DNA of 43,877 bases, from assembly GCA_900550865.1 (NCBI GenBank), contig URTM01000024.1:1-43877 (forward strand). Reading direction: 5' to 3'. This document shows positions 36,916 through 43,877 of this stretch, in pieces; position 1 is the stretch's first letter, and each line of letters begins with the position of its first letter. Both the position numbers and the translations under genes were made by a program. The stretch comes from an uncultured Dorea sp. (GTDB lineage: Bacteria > Bacillota > Clostridia > Lachnospirales > Lachnospiraceae). The notes under the pieces were generated by a model. The model ran no database searches, had not been told where the DNA came from, and saw only the letters and a program-made list of their open reading frames with translations.

Positions 36916-37173
36916 ATGCGAGAGTTATCCAATTTTTTTAATGAAAAAATGAAGGTTATGATAGTTATTAATGAACACTTGATTGAGATGGATGGAGAAA
37001 AGTTTTGTCCATTAAATCAAAATGAAATAGCTTCTTTAATACCGTGCGGCAAGGTTAAAGCCAATCAAATAATTAAAGAATTGATAAAAGAGGGATATAT
37101 AGACAAGCTTAGAATAAAAGGCAGGTATAGACTTACCGGTCGCGGTAGAGAAGTTTTGAATATGTTGCAATAA
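36916..37173 (+). CDS. Small winged-helix DNA-binding protein
   Basis: An 85-residue protein that is essentially one winged helix-turn-helix: LNQNEIASLIPCGKVKANQIIKELIKEGYI is the core (recognition part VKANQIIKEL), followed by a basic wing and GRGREVLNML. The frame is open from 36838, but that TTG lies in the promoter; the ATG at 36916 has GGTGGA ahead. Placed first before the restriction genes, it may be the controller (C-protein-like) that delays nuclease expression; C proteins are usually Cro/Xre-type, so this would be a different fold. A role is inferred from place only. Confidence 0.65.
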   Translation: MRELSNFFNEKMKVMIVINEHLIEMDGEKFCPLNQNEIASLIPCGKVKANQIIKELIKEGYIDKLRIKGRYRLTGRGREVLNMLQ

Positions 37174-37220
37174 ATAAAGAAATCATATTATGAAAGCACA
37201 AGGGTGCTAAGGAGGTTAAT

Positions 37221-37658
37221 ATGAAAAATAATGTTTGGTCTTATTATGAAAAATTGGTCAAAAAGTATATGATAATGAGTATATATGATGCGGATAAGAA
37301 AGTTCATAAGCAAGTAATATATATACCAAATCAATCTTTAAAAAAATATAGAGTAAATTTATTTAAAAATAGAAAAGTTATTGAGAAAAAACTATCTCTT
37401 AATATGCTTGAAGAATTATTATCAAATGAATGTAAATATCAGATGGTAACAATCAATGTTAGAAAAGAAAAAAAAGAGATCTATAGTATTATTAGTAAGG
37501 TATCAAAAAAGAAAGGAATTTGTTCTCCATTTATTGAAATGGAAGATTGTATATTATATTTTCCTCAGTTGAGATATTCAGATTTGGATCTTTTAAGATA
37601 TTTATGTGAACAAAAAAAAATAGAAGGATACAGACTGCTGATGGTTAGTGGTTGTTAA
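37221..37658 (+). CDS. Unknown 145-residue protein ahead of the methyltransferase-endonuclease
   Basis: I do not recognise this protein. It is strongly basic (Lys-rich), without membrane segments, signal peptide or clear motif; it has an alternating strand/helix look and a C-terminal YSDLDLLRYLCEQKKIEGYRLLMVSGC region (key part DLDLLRYLCEQ). AAGGAGG gives a strong ribosome site. It ends 10 bases before the fused restriction gene and follows the winged-helix gene, so it belongs to the same transcription unit. A DNA-binding or target-modulating partner is possible but not shown. Confidence 0.6.
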   Translation: MKNNVWSYYEKLVKKYMIMSIYDADKKVHKQVIYIPNQSLKKYRVNLFKNRKVIEKKLSLNMLEELLSNECKYQMVTINVRKEKKEIYSIISKVSKKKGICSPFIEMEDCILYFPQLRYSDLDLLRYLCEQKKIEGYRLLMVSGC

Positions 37659-37668
37659 GGAGGAAGAT

Positions 37669-39783
37669 ATGTTTAATGTAATTTCTATGTTTTCAGGTGC
37701 GGGTGGACTTGATATGGGATTCCATAATAAAGGATTTAAAATTTTATGGGCAAATGATTTTAATAAAGACGCATGTGATACATATGAAAAGTGGGCAAAT
37801 TACTATGAAAATGGTGAAAGAAAAGCGGATGTTGAATGTACTCAAATAGAATGTGGTGATATATCAAAAATAGATTTAAGCAAAGTTATTCCGGAAAAAG
37901 AAATAGATGTTGTGCTGGGGGGATTTCCGTGCCAAGGCTTCTCGGTAGCGGGACCAAGACAAATAGATGATTCGAGAAATATATTATATAGACATTTTGT
38001 AGAAATGGTGAAGTTGAAAAAACCAAAAGTTATTGTTGCGGAGAATGTAATCGGGATAAAAACATTAGGCGATGGCGCAGTTTTTGAAAAAATAGTTGAT
38101 GATTTTTCAGCTTTAGATTATACAATGTCAGCTCCAACTGTTAATGCAAGTAATTATGGCGTGCCTCAAGATAGAATGAGGGTAATTTTTATCGGGATTA
38201 GAAATGATATATGTCATGGTGGCGCATATATTTTTCCGGCAGGTGATCCTAAAAAAGTCACATTAAAAGAGGCTTTAGCTGATCTTCCAGCTGTAGATAT
38301 GAATGATGTGTGTCAAGCACCGTTTTCATCTAGATATATGTCAAGAAATAGAAGAAGAGGATATGATGATGTTTCGTATACGATTCCGGCTATGGCAAAA
38401 CAAGTAGCATTAAGTCCTGATTCAGAGGGTATGGTGTATGCTGATGTAGATAGATTTGAATTTGTTGGTTATAACAGAAGATTAAGCTATAAAGAAGCGG
38501 CTGCGATACAGACCTTTCCAGCAAATATGGAATTTTGTGGTGATTTAGACAGCAAGTATAAACAGATAGGAAATGCGGTACCAGTTAAATTAGCGGAGGT
38601 TATAGCCGGCGAAGTATATAAAATATTAACAACAAAAGATTTAACTCCTTTTTTGAACTTTGAAAGTCCGAAAGATGAAATAAAGGCAGATAGAAGAATT
38701 ACCAGTAAAGTTGTAAATGGAAAAGCATTCGAGTATTCTTCGTTACTTGCATTATATAATGAGTTAAGTAATTCTGGTTGGGAAAATGAACAAATTGAGA
38801 TTTTAAAAGATAAAAATTTTCGAAATATTGAAAAAGCATATCAGGTTATAGAAAGCATGGAAAATGATGAAGAGGACAATATAGAGAATAACATAGAATC
38901 TTTTACAATAGATATTACTCGTAAAGAAAACTCATTTGATAGAGCTGCCAAAGTAGCAGCTTCTTATTTGAAAATGGCGGAACCAATTATGAATCGACCA
39001 GGAAAACTGTATTCTGTTTTATCTGCAATGCCAGATAGCGCGGGGGTAAAAGGTGATGTACGTGATATTTGTGTTACAATATATTCAGACAAATCAAAAA
39101 CATCAATAGTTCGGGAGTTGGGTATAAGTTGTAAAAATAACCACGAAGCGGTAAAACATCCAAGGATTACTGAAGATCCAGATTTTGCAAAAGAATGGAC
39201 TAAAGGAAAGTTTACATGTAGTAAAGAATTTCTAGACAAGATGAAAAAAATTCAGAAGATAATTGAGAATTATCGGGAGATGTACAACACATGGTCTGAA
39301 GTTAAAGAGAAAATGGATACAGTTTATTTGCCAATTGTAGAGGCTTTTGTAGAAGAAATTCGAAGATTAGGCATGGTAGCAAATAACGCAGATGAACAAC
39401 AAAGAAAAAATACGAGAGAATTTGTAAAGCTTTTCTTTGAGTATATGTTTGGAACAAGAGATTTTTATAAATTTATAAAAGATGATAAGGCAAAAGCTAC
39501 AACAGTATATCCATATAATATGCATGGTTCCTTGATGAAAACATACAAGGGAGTAAAAAATAAGCAGGCAGTACCTTGTGTTACAATGCCAGAAGAGATT
39601 GTAGAAGTACGAATAAAACCTAGAAGCAAAACTACATTAGAAATATTTTTTGATCAGTGGATTATTTCTATGCGATTACATAATGCTGATTCCACTATTA
39701 AAAAAACCTCTTTGAAGTTTGATGTTCAGATAAAGGCTCAGCCCAAAAAGGTAATGAGTGCAATTCTTCCGTGGGAAAATTAA
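37669..39783 (+). CDS. Cytosine-5 DNA methyltransferase fused to HaeIII-like restriction endonuclease
   Basis: A 704-residue single-chain restriction-modification enzyme. Residues 1-325 are a complete C5-methyltransferase: motif I FSGAGGLDMGF (8-18), GGFPCQGFS with catalytic Cys88, ENV (125-127), QDRMRV (167-172) and QIGNAVP (299-305). The target domain has FSSRYMSRNRRR (219-230), closely like that of M.HaeIII (GGCC). After a linker, residues about 345-704 match the HaeIII endonuclease family: GVKGDVRD (459-466), GISCKNNHEAVKH (485-497), then DFYKFI, MHGSLMK and the LKFDVQI tail. HaeIII enzymes normally are two proteins. ATG at 37669 follows AAGGAGGAAG. Predicted target GGCC. Confidence 0.88.
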   Translation: MFNVISMFSGAGGLDMGFHNKGFKILWANDFNKDACDTYEKWANYYENGERKADVECTQIECGDISKIDLSKVIPEKEIDVVLGGFPCQGFSVAGPRQIDDSRNILYRHFVEMVKLKKPKVIVAENVIGIKTLGDGAVFEKIVDDFSALDYTMSAPTVNASNYGVPQDRMRVIFIGIRNDICHGGAYIFPAGDPKKVTLKEALADLPAVDMNDVCQAPFSSRYMSRNRRRGYDDVSYTIPAMAKQVALSPDSEGMVYADVDRFEFVGYNRRLSYKEAAAIQTFPANMEFCGDLDSKYKQIGNAVPVKLAEVIAGEVYKILTTKDLTPFLNFESPKDEIKADRRITSKVVNGKAFEYSSLLALYNELSNSGWENEQIEILKDKNFRNIEKAYQVIESMENDEEDNIENNIESFTIDITRKENSFDRAAKVAASYLKMAEPIMNRPGKLYSVLSAMPDSAGVKGDVRDICVTIYSDKSKTSIVRELGISCKNNHEAVKHPRITEDPDFAKEWTKGKFTCSKEFLDKMKKIQKIIENYREMYNTWSEVKEKMDTVYLPIVEAFVEEIRRLGMVANNADEQQRKNTREFVKLFFEYMFGTRDFYKFIKDDKAKATTVYPYNMHGSLMKTYKGVKNKQAVPCVTMPEEIVEVRIKPRSKTTLEIFFDQWIISMRLHNADSTIKKTSLKFDVQIKAQPKKVMSAILPWEN

Positions 39784-39803
39784 TATGCTTAGGAGAAAAA
39801 CTA

Positions 39804-41060
39804 ATGGAAGTAGCATTTGATAAACTTGGTCAAGCAGATTTGATTGTTGATACAGTATATAAAGGTGGAAGTGTAAGTGGAAAGGGATCGGAAGTTCTTT
39901 CAAAATTGATGCCAGGTTGCAGTAATGCGGGAGGATTTAGAAAGGTTTTAAGAAAAGACGGGTCAGGACTTCCAGCATATGTGGTTCTTTATACTTCTAT
40001 GCAAGAATTAGAATGGCCGGATTATTTAGATGAAGAAACAGGAATTTTTCGTTATTATGGAGATAATAGAAATCCAGGAAAGACAATTTTAGATACTCCT
40101 AGAAAAGGAAATTTTCTTTTGGAGTTTGTCTTTGAATGTTTAAATGGTACAGATGAGGCAATAAGAAATATTCCACCTTTTTTTATTTTTAAAAAAACAG
40201 GGTGTGGATGGGATGTTAAATTTTTGGGATTAGCGGCGCCTGGAAATCCTAAAATTTCACCGGACAGAGATTTAGTCGCATTTTGGCGAACGATGAATGA
40301 AGAACGTTTCCAAAATTATGAAGCATACTTTACCGTGTTAGATACTAATAGGGCAATAGATCGAAGATGGCTACATGCGTTGATATATGATCATGATAAT
40401 AGTTTGCAGTATGCGCCGGTAGTTTGGAAAAAATTTATTGAAAAGGGGAGAAATGGCATTATCCCATTAATAGCGAAGAAAATTACGAATATTCCATCTA
40501 AATATGAGCAATTGCAGTGTGATAACGAAGGACGAAATTGTATACAAATAATTAGAGAGTATTATTCAAAATTTCCACAAGGATTTGAAAAATGTGCAAA
40601 AGATATTTTAGAAAAAACAGATAATAATTTTCAAGAGTTTGAGCTCACAAGACCATGGAGAGATGGTGGCAGAGATGCATTGGGATATTATGTAATAAGT
40701 CCTGGTGGCAAAGTAAATGCTCCATTGCGAATAGATTGTGCGTTAGAAGCAAAATGTTATTCAGAAAAAAATTCAGTTGGAGTTCGTGAAATGTCTAGAT
40801 TGATTTCAAGAATAAGATATAGACAGTTTGGTGTGATGTTGACAACTAGTTATGTTCATCCCCAAGCATATAAAGAGGTCGTCGAAGATGGACACCCAAT
40901 TTTAATACTTACGGCAACGGATATTGCTCAAACTTTGCGTAGGAATTCTATTAATAGTGAAAATATTAGTGAGTGGTTATTAACTCTTGATGAACAAGAC
41001 ATTCGTCAGAAGAGAAGAATAATAGAGTATGCAGTAAAATTAAATGACATAACTTCTTAA
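39804..41060 (+). CDS. AspBHI-N/Mrr-type restriction endonuclease
   Basis: A 418-residue endonuclease. Residues 1-170 resemble the SRA-like N-terminal DNA-reading domain of AspBHI: NAGGFRKVL, LYTSMQELEWPDYLD, YYGDNRNPGKTILDTPRKGN (about 84-103). Residues about 275-380 are an Mrr-type catalytic domain with Asp291 in GRDALG and Glu315-x-Lys317 in LEAK. AspBHI itself cuts near 5-methylcytosine, so this may be a modification-dependent enzyme, odd beside a cytosine-5 methyltransferase. A GTG at 39771 is in frame but the ATG at 39804 has AGGAG 8 bases ahead. It lies 20 bases after the fused enzyme. Confidence 0.8.
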   Translation: MEVAFDKLGQADLIVDTVYKGGSVSGKGSEVLSKLMPGCSNAGGFRKVLRKDGSGLPAYVVLYTSMQELEWPDYLDEETGIFRYYGDNRNPGKTILDTPRKGNFLLEFVFECLNGTDEAIRNIPPFFIFKKTGCGWDVKFLGLAAPGNPKISPDRDLVAFWRTMNEERFQNYEAYFTVLDTNRAIDRRWLHALIYDHDNSLQYAPVVWKKFIEKGRNGIIPLIAKKITNIPSKYEQLQCDNEGRNCIQIIREYYSKFPQGFEKCAKDILEKTDNNFQEFELTRPWRDGGRDALGYYVISPGGKVNAPLRIDCALEAKCYSEKNSVGVREMSRLISRIRYRQFGVMLTTSYVHPQAYKEVVEDGHPILILTATDIAQTLRRNSINSENISEWLLTLDEQDIRQKRRIIEYAVKLNDITS

Positions 41061-41075
41061 GTGTGGAGGGTAGAA

Positions 41076-42227
41076 ATGGAAAGTGGGAAAAAAACAAGTG
41101 TAAATATTTCAGAGTTAATATTTGATCCAAAAAATCCAAGATTACCTCAAAATTTACAAGGTGTTAGGGATGAAAAGAAAATAATAGAATATATGGTTGG
41201 ATATGGCAATATATTAGAGTTAATGGAATCGATAGCTGAGACTGGATATTCTGATGCAGAACCATTGCTGGTTGTTAAGGATAAAAAAGATAAATATATT
41301 GTAGTAGAAGGTAATAGAAGATTAGCAGCAGTGAAATTATTGAATAATCCAGGGCTCTCAGAGTTAAGAAAAAAAGTAATTTCTGAAATTGTAGAAAATG
41401 CTAGTGTAGAAGCACCAGTAAATATTCCTTGTGTGATATATGAGAAGAGAGAATCAATATTGGATTATCTTGGATATAGACATATAACAGGTGTTAAAGA
41501 TTGGGGAGCATTGGAAAAAGCTCGGTATTTAGATCAACTGTATAGAATTCATATTTTAAATACAGATGATGAGAATATATATAAGAAATTGGCTCGAATG
41601 ATAGGAAGTAAAGCTTCGTATATTAAAAATTTGCATATGGCATTGAAATTATATGATTATGCAAATGATCAAGCATATTTTAAGACAGACATTAAAGAAA
41701 AAGATATAAACTTTTCGTGGATAACTACCGTGTTGGGATATACAGGGATAGCAGAATATATAGGGTATGATAGAAAAAATGTTGATTTAGATAAAATCAA
41801 TAAATCTAACTATGAGAAATTATTTGTTTGGATGTTTGATAAGGAGAATGGTGTTATTTCTGAATCACGTGAATTAAGTTCTCTTTCGTCTGTATTACTA
41901 TCGCGACAAGCTACTGAAAAGTTGGAGAAAGGAGCTTCATTATCAGAAGCTGTTCTGTTTACTTCGGAACCAGAAGAAGCTTTTCTAAAATTGTTAAAAA
42001 AGGCAAAATCACAGTTAGAACAAGCAAAAGCTTCAATTGAGCAATTAAACAAAAAGCCAGAGTTATCCGATGAATTGTTGAATGATATTGATAAGCTAAG
42101 AAAAACGATAGTAGGGGCATTATATGCAAATTTTACTGATGAATTGAATGAACAAAAAATGAATGGATTAGCAAACATTTCGGAAGAACAAATGAAGAAG
42201 CTGCTTGAATTACTAGGGAAAAATTAA
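41076..42227 (+). CDS. ParB/sulfiredoxin-like domain protein
   Basis: A 383-residue protein with an N-terminal ParB-like nuclease/CTPase fold: ISELIFDPKNPR opening, VVEGNRRLAAVKLL (EGNRRLAA at 78-85) as the conserved box, then a helical middle like the ParB helix-turn-helix (SKASYIKNLHMAL). The C-terminus is a coiled, Lys/Glu-rich tail. ATG at 41076 follows GGAGG by seven bases. No ParA or origin is near, so plasmid partition is unlikely. ParB-like proteins in restriction and phosphorothioate clusters (such as DndB/DndE neighbours) serve as DNA-sensing accessories; a similar role is inferred. It is 1 base from the next gene. Confidence 0.75.
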   Translation: MESGKKTSVNISELIFDPKNPRLPQNLQGVRDEKKIIEYMVGYGNILELMESIAETGYSDAEPLLVVKDKKDKYIVVEGNRRLAAVKLLNNPGLSELRKKVISEIVENASVEAPVNIPCVIYEKRESILDYLGYRHITGVKDWGALEKARYLDQLYRIHILNTDDENIYKKLARMIGSKASYIKNLHMALKLYDYANDQAYFKTDIKEKDINFSWITTVLGYTGIAEYIGYDRKNVDLDKINKSNYEKLFVWMFDKENGVISESRELSSLSSVLLSRQATEKLEKGASLSEAVLFTSEPEEAFLKLLKKAKSQLEQAKASIEQLNKKPELSDELLNDIDKLRKTIVGALYANFTDELNEQKMNGLANISEEQMKKLLELLGKN

Positions 42228-42228
42228 A

Positions 42229-43173
42229 ATGATTATAGAACAAAGTAAACTAGAAAAAAAGCATGATTGGAGCTCATCTGAGATAAATAGATGGGCCGAT
42301 TACATAGAATTATTATGTATAAAGCAAGAGAGTATTTCAACGGATGAAGTAATAGAAGAGTGGATGGAGTTTGATTTTGAAAATGAATCGGCAAGAGGTG
42401 AAAGTGATCATTCTTTAAAAATGGATAAATTTTCTGCAAGAATGGCAGATTATTATAGAATATTAGAATCTAGACAAAAAATATGTGGAGAATACTATCC
42501 TTTTGAAGTGAAAGATGGAAATTATTTGCATTTTATTGGAATAAGTGATCGCAAGAAAGAAAAATATGTATATTTACTACTATGTTCGAGTATCTCCTTT
42601 ATGTCCTCATATCATGAATATACAAACTCATTTGAAAAATTATGCAAATTATTAATGATAGAGTTATCACCTAAAGATACAATAGTAGAATTATTTGGAA
42701 CTTCTCGAGAAGCATGTTTTTTTGTGGGCTCTTTACGTGAACGGATAAAACAATTAGCAAAGTGTTTAGGAACAGAAACAACAAAAAGATTTGATAAAGA
42801 GGAAAGATTCGATTCAATATTTGGAGGAGATGGAGGAATAGATATAGTTGCTTTTACGCCAATAGATGAAGCAGGATTTATTCCATTTTCATTTTCACAA
42901 TGTACATGTAGTTATGATAAATGGAAAGATAAACAGACATCCATTGGAGAGGAATTATGGAATTCTTATGTTGAATTGGGAGTTCACTATGCTCAGTATA
43001 TGTTTGTTCCGTTTTCATGCCACAATTCACGGGGGAAATTTTGTAATGAAACACGGATTAAGACTTATTTAATAGATAGACTTAGAATAATTAAACTTAT
43101 AGAAAAAGAAGGCTTTAAGACGGAAGAATTTGAAAAATTATATTCATTTATAAATATGGAAGATATTATTTGA
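42229..43173 (+). CDS. PD-(D/E)xK-like nuclease of the restriction cassette
   Basis: A 314-residue protein. The first 180 residues are helical; the C-terminal part has FGGDGGIDIVAF (about 198-209; Asp201, Asp205) followed 19 residues on by SQCTCS (Gln224) and DKWKDK, a layout seen in PD-(D/E)xK-type proteins with a Q-x-x pattern and downstream Lys in defence islands. The usual E-x-K is replaced by Q-C, so activity is uncertain; the family is named from memory. It starts one base after the ParB-like gene and is the last gene of the AT-rich cassette. Confidence 0.6.
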   Translation: MIIEQSKLEKKHDWSSSEINRWADYIELLCIKQESISTDEVIEEWMEFDFENESARGESDHSLKMDKFSARMADYYRILESRQKICGEYYPFEVKDGNYLHFIGISDRKKEKYVYLLLCSSISFMSSYHEYTNSFEKLCKLLMIELSPKDTIVELFGTSREACFFVGSLRERIKQLAKCLGTETTKRFDKEERFDSIFGGDGGIDIVAFTPIDEAGFIPFSFSQCTCSYDKWKDKQTSIGEELWNSYVELGVHYAQYMFVPFSCHNSRGKFCNETRIKTYLIDRLRIIKLIEKEGFKTEEFEKLYSFINMEDII

Positions 43174-43318
43174 GATAGCTTCGACGTTACATGCCGTATA
43201 AGGGGATAAATATTTATAATATACTAAATGGATACGATCAGTTATAGGAAAAGTAAAAAAATTAATCTCTCAAAATTTAGTTCGTCCTGAATTTATAATA
43301 TTTATTTTTGCTTAGAAA

Positions 43319-43492
43319 ACAGAAGGAACAATTAATTTACTATTCGCCATGCGAGAACTGGGATTCCAGAGAGTGCTATTTCTGGTACACAGGAACCAGA
43401 TTGCGAAGCAGGCGAAGAAGTCATTCCGCAAGGTATTCAGTGGACAAGTTTCGATGGGACTGGTGACAGGTGAATATTCCCGTTGGTGCTAG
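43319..43492 (+). pseudogene. Scrap of a DEAD/DEAH helicase gene
   Basis: A 57-codon frame without a start reads EGTINLLFAMRELGFQRVLFLVHRNQIAKQAKKSF (key part RVLFLVHRNQIAKQ), which is motif Ia and its surroundings in superfamily 2 helicases. The preceding Walker A is lost within the AT-rich flank, and the frame runs into the IS3 element on the right. Its composition is like the older chromosome, not the AT-rich block. It therefore marks where the AT-rich block and the IS element cut into a former helicase gene. The helicase at 31323 has a similar but not identical segment (RVLFVAHREEILKQ). Confidence 0.7.
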
Positions 43493-43579
43493 AATATAAA
43501 TAGTACAAGTCAAAATGAGAATTCCTTATGAAGTATTTCATGGTATGATGTATGTATTGCACTGAAGGAGGATCTCATT

Positions 43580-43864
43580 ATGGCAAAGCACTATGACAAA
43601 CAGTTTAAAATTGATGCAGTCCAGTATTATCATAATCACAAAGATTTAGGATTAATTGGCTGTGCTTCAAATCTTGGCATCAGCCACCAATCTCTATCAC
43701 GTTGGCAGAAGGAGCTTCGTGAAACAGGTGATATTGAAAATCGTGGTTCTGGTAACTATGCTTCTGATGAAGCAAAAGAAATCGCACGGTTAAAACGTGA
43801 ATTACGGGATGCACAAGATGCTCTTGATGTATTAAAAAAAGCAATCAACATTCTGGGAAAATGA
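43580..43864 (+). CDS. IS3-family transposase OrfA
   Basis: A 94-residue first transposase frame. It has the helix-turn-helix of the InsE/IS150 type (GCASNLGISHQSLSRWQKEL) and a leucine-rich coil (EIARLKRELRDAQDALDVLKKAI, key part LKREL...LDVLKKA) that precedes the OrfB fusion. AAGGAGG precedes the ATG. The ATGA overlap with OrfB allows reinitiation or frameshifting to make the full transposase. Confidence 0.93.
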   Translation: MAKHYDKQFKIDAVQYYHNHKDLGLIGCASNLGISHQSLSRWQKELRETGDIENRGSGNYASDEAKEIARLKRELRDAQDALDVLKKAINILGK

Positions 43865-43877
43865 CAGAAGCCATTTA
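43861..43877 (+). CDS. IS3-family transposase OrfB, first codons only
   Basis: ATG at 43861 overlaps the OrfA stop and opens MTEAI before the window ends. The position and overlap are those of IS3 OrfB (DDE integrase). Only five codons are visible, so this is inferred from the OrfA context. Confidence 0.55.

Larger units (their letters stand above)
43480..43877 (+). mobile_element. IS3-family insertion sequence, left part
   Basis: OrfA is complete, OrfB starts at 43861, and the right end lies outside the window. The left end is somewhere in 43470-43500, just where the helicase scrap stops being coherent; the terminal repeat cannot be fixed without the other end. The noncoding stretch 43174-43579 holds only the helicase scrap and this end. 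Confidence 0.75.

Noticed and set aside
41076..42227. Plasmid partition (ParB) locus
   Set aside because: No ParA, replication gene or centromere-like repeats are near, and the gene is embedded in a restriction cassette.
1..43877. CRISPR array or cas genes
   Set aside because: No series of regularly spaced short repeats and no Cas-like protein. The repeats seen are in pairs or triplets.
1..43877. tRNA or rRNA genes
   Set aside because: No cloverleaf-like T-loop/anticodon sequence or rRNA stretch was noticed in the gaps. A tRNAscan run would settle it.

Overview
The window looks like chromosome of a gut Lachnospiraceae-type Firmicute. Support: Shine-Dalgarno sites of the AGGAGG type, moderate GC with many GAA/AAA/GGA codons, an AgrC/AgrA-style GHKL kinase plus LytTR regulator, a BirA-controlled bioY-bioD pair and InlB-type repeat adhesins. 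The genus cannot be fixed from the sequence alone.

Left part (1-7577): the end of a discrete condensation-domain gene, an acyl carrier protein and an AMP-forming acyl ligase form a small lipo/peptide-type pathway, convergent with a TetR regulator. A decay zone follows: a gene broken by two apparent frameshifts, an intact MATE exporter, a 3' scrap of a NifX-like gene and a 3' scrap of a PucR-type regulator. On the minus strand lies a LytTR response regulator/GHKL kinase operon. Three 21-22 bp-phased repeats fitting LytTR sites precede the broken gene and MATE.

Middle (7741-27128): a 2819-residue cell-surface repeat protein with an N-terminal membrane anchor, flanked by related short direct repeats, then an unlisted 33-residue gene. 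Next is a compact jetABCD operon (Wadjet type II, plasmid/SMC-like defence) ending in a WYL-domain regulator, then bioY-bioD behind a near-ideal BirA operator that overlaps both the -10 element and the Shine-Dalgarno.

Right part (27145-43877): a defence and DNA-processing island. It holds a HIRAN protein plus an internally shortened DEDD exonuclease, both enclosed by two 66-bp related direct repeats; a GIY-YIG/DUF2075 helicase-like protein plus a MazG-type pyrophosphohydrolase; a putative minus-strand small RNA; and a methyltransferase overlapping a PLD-nuclease/DEAD helicase. From about 33.86 kb the DNA turns strikingly AT-rich, marking a transferred block. This contains a DUF4062-like/helical-repeat protein, a small winged-helix protein, an unknown 145-residue protein, a single polypeptide fusing a cytosine-5 methyltransferase to a HaeIII-like endonuclease (predicted GGCC), an AspBHI-N/Mrr-type endonuclease, a ParB-like protein and a PD-(D/E)xK-like protein. 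The block ends in a 57-codon scrap of a helicase next to an IS3-family element that runs off the window.

The strongest candidate for something new is the five-gene AT-rich restriction cassette at 36.9-43.2 kb: a fused methyltransferase-endonuclease with an apparently modification-dependent-type nuclease and a ParB/nuclease pair, all tightly packed on one strand.
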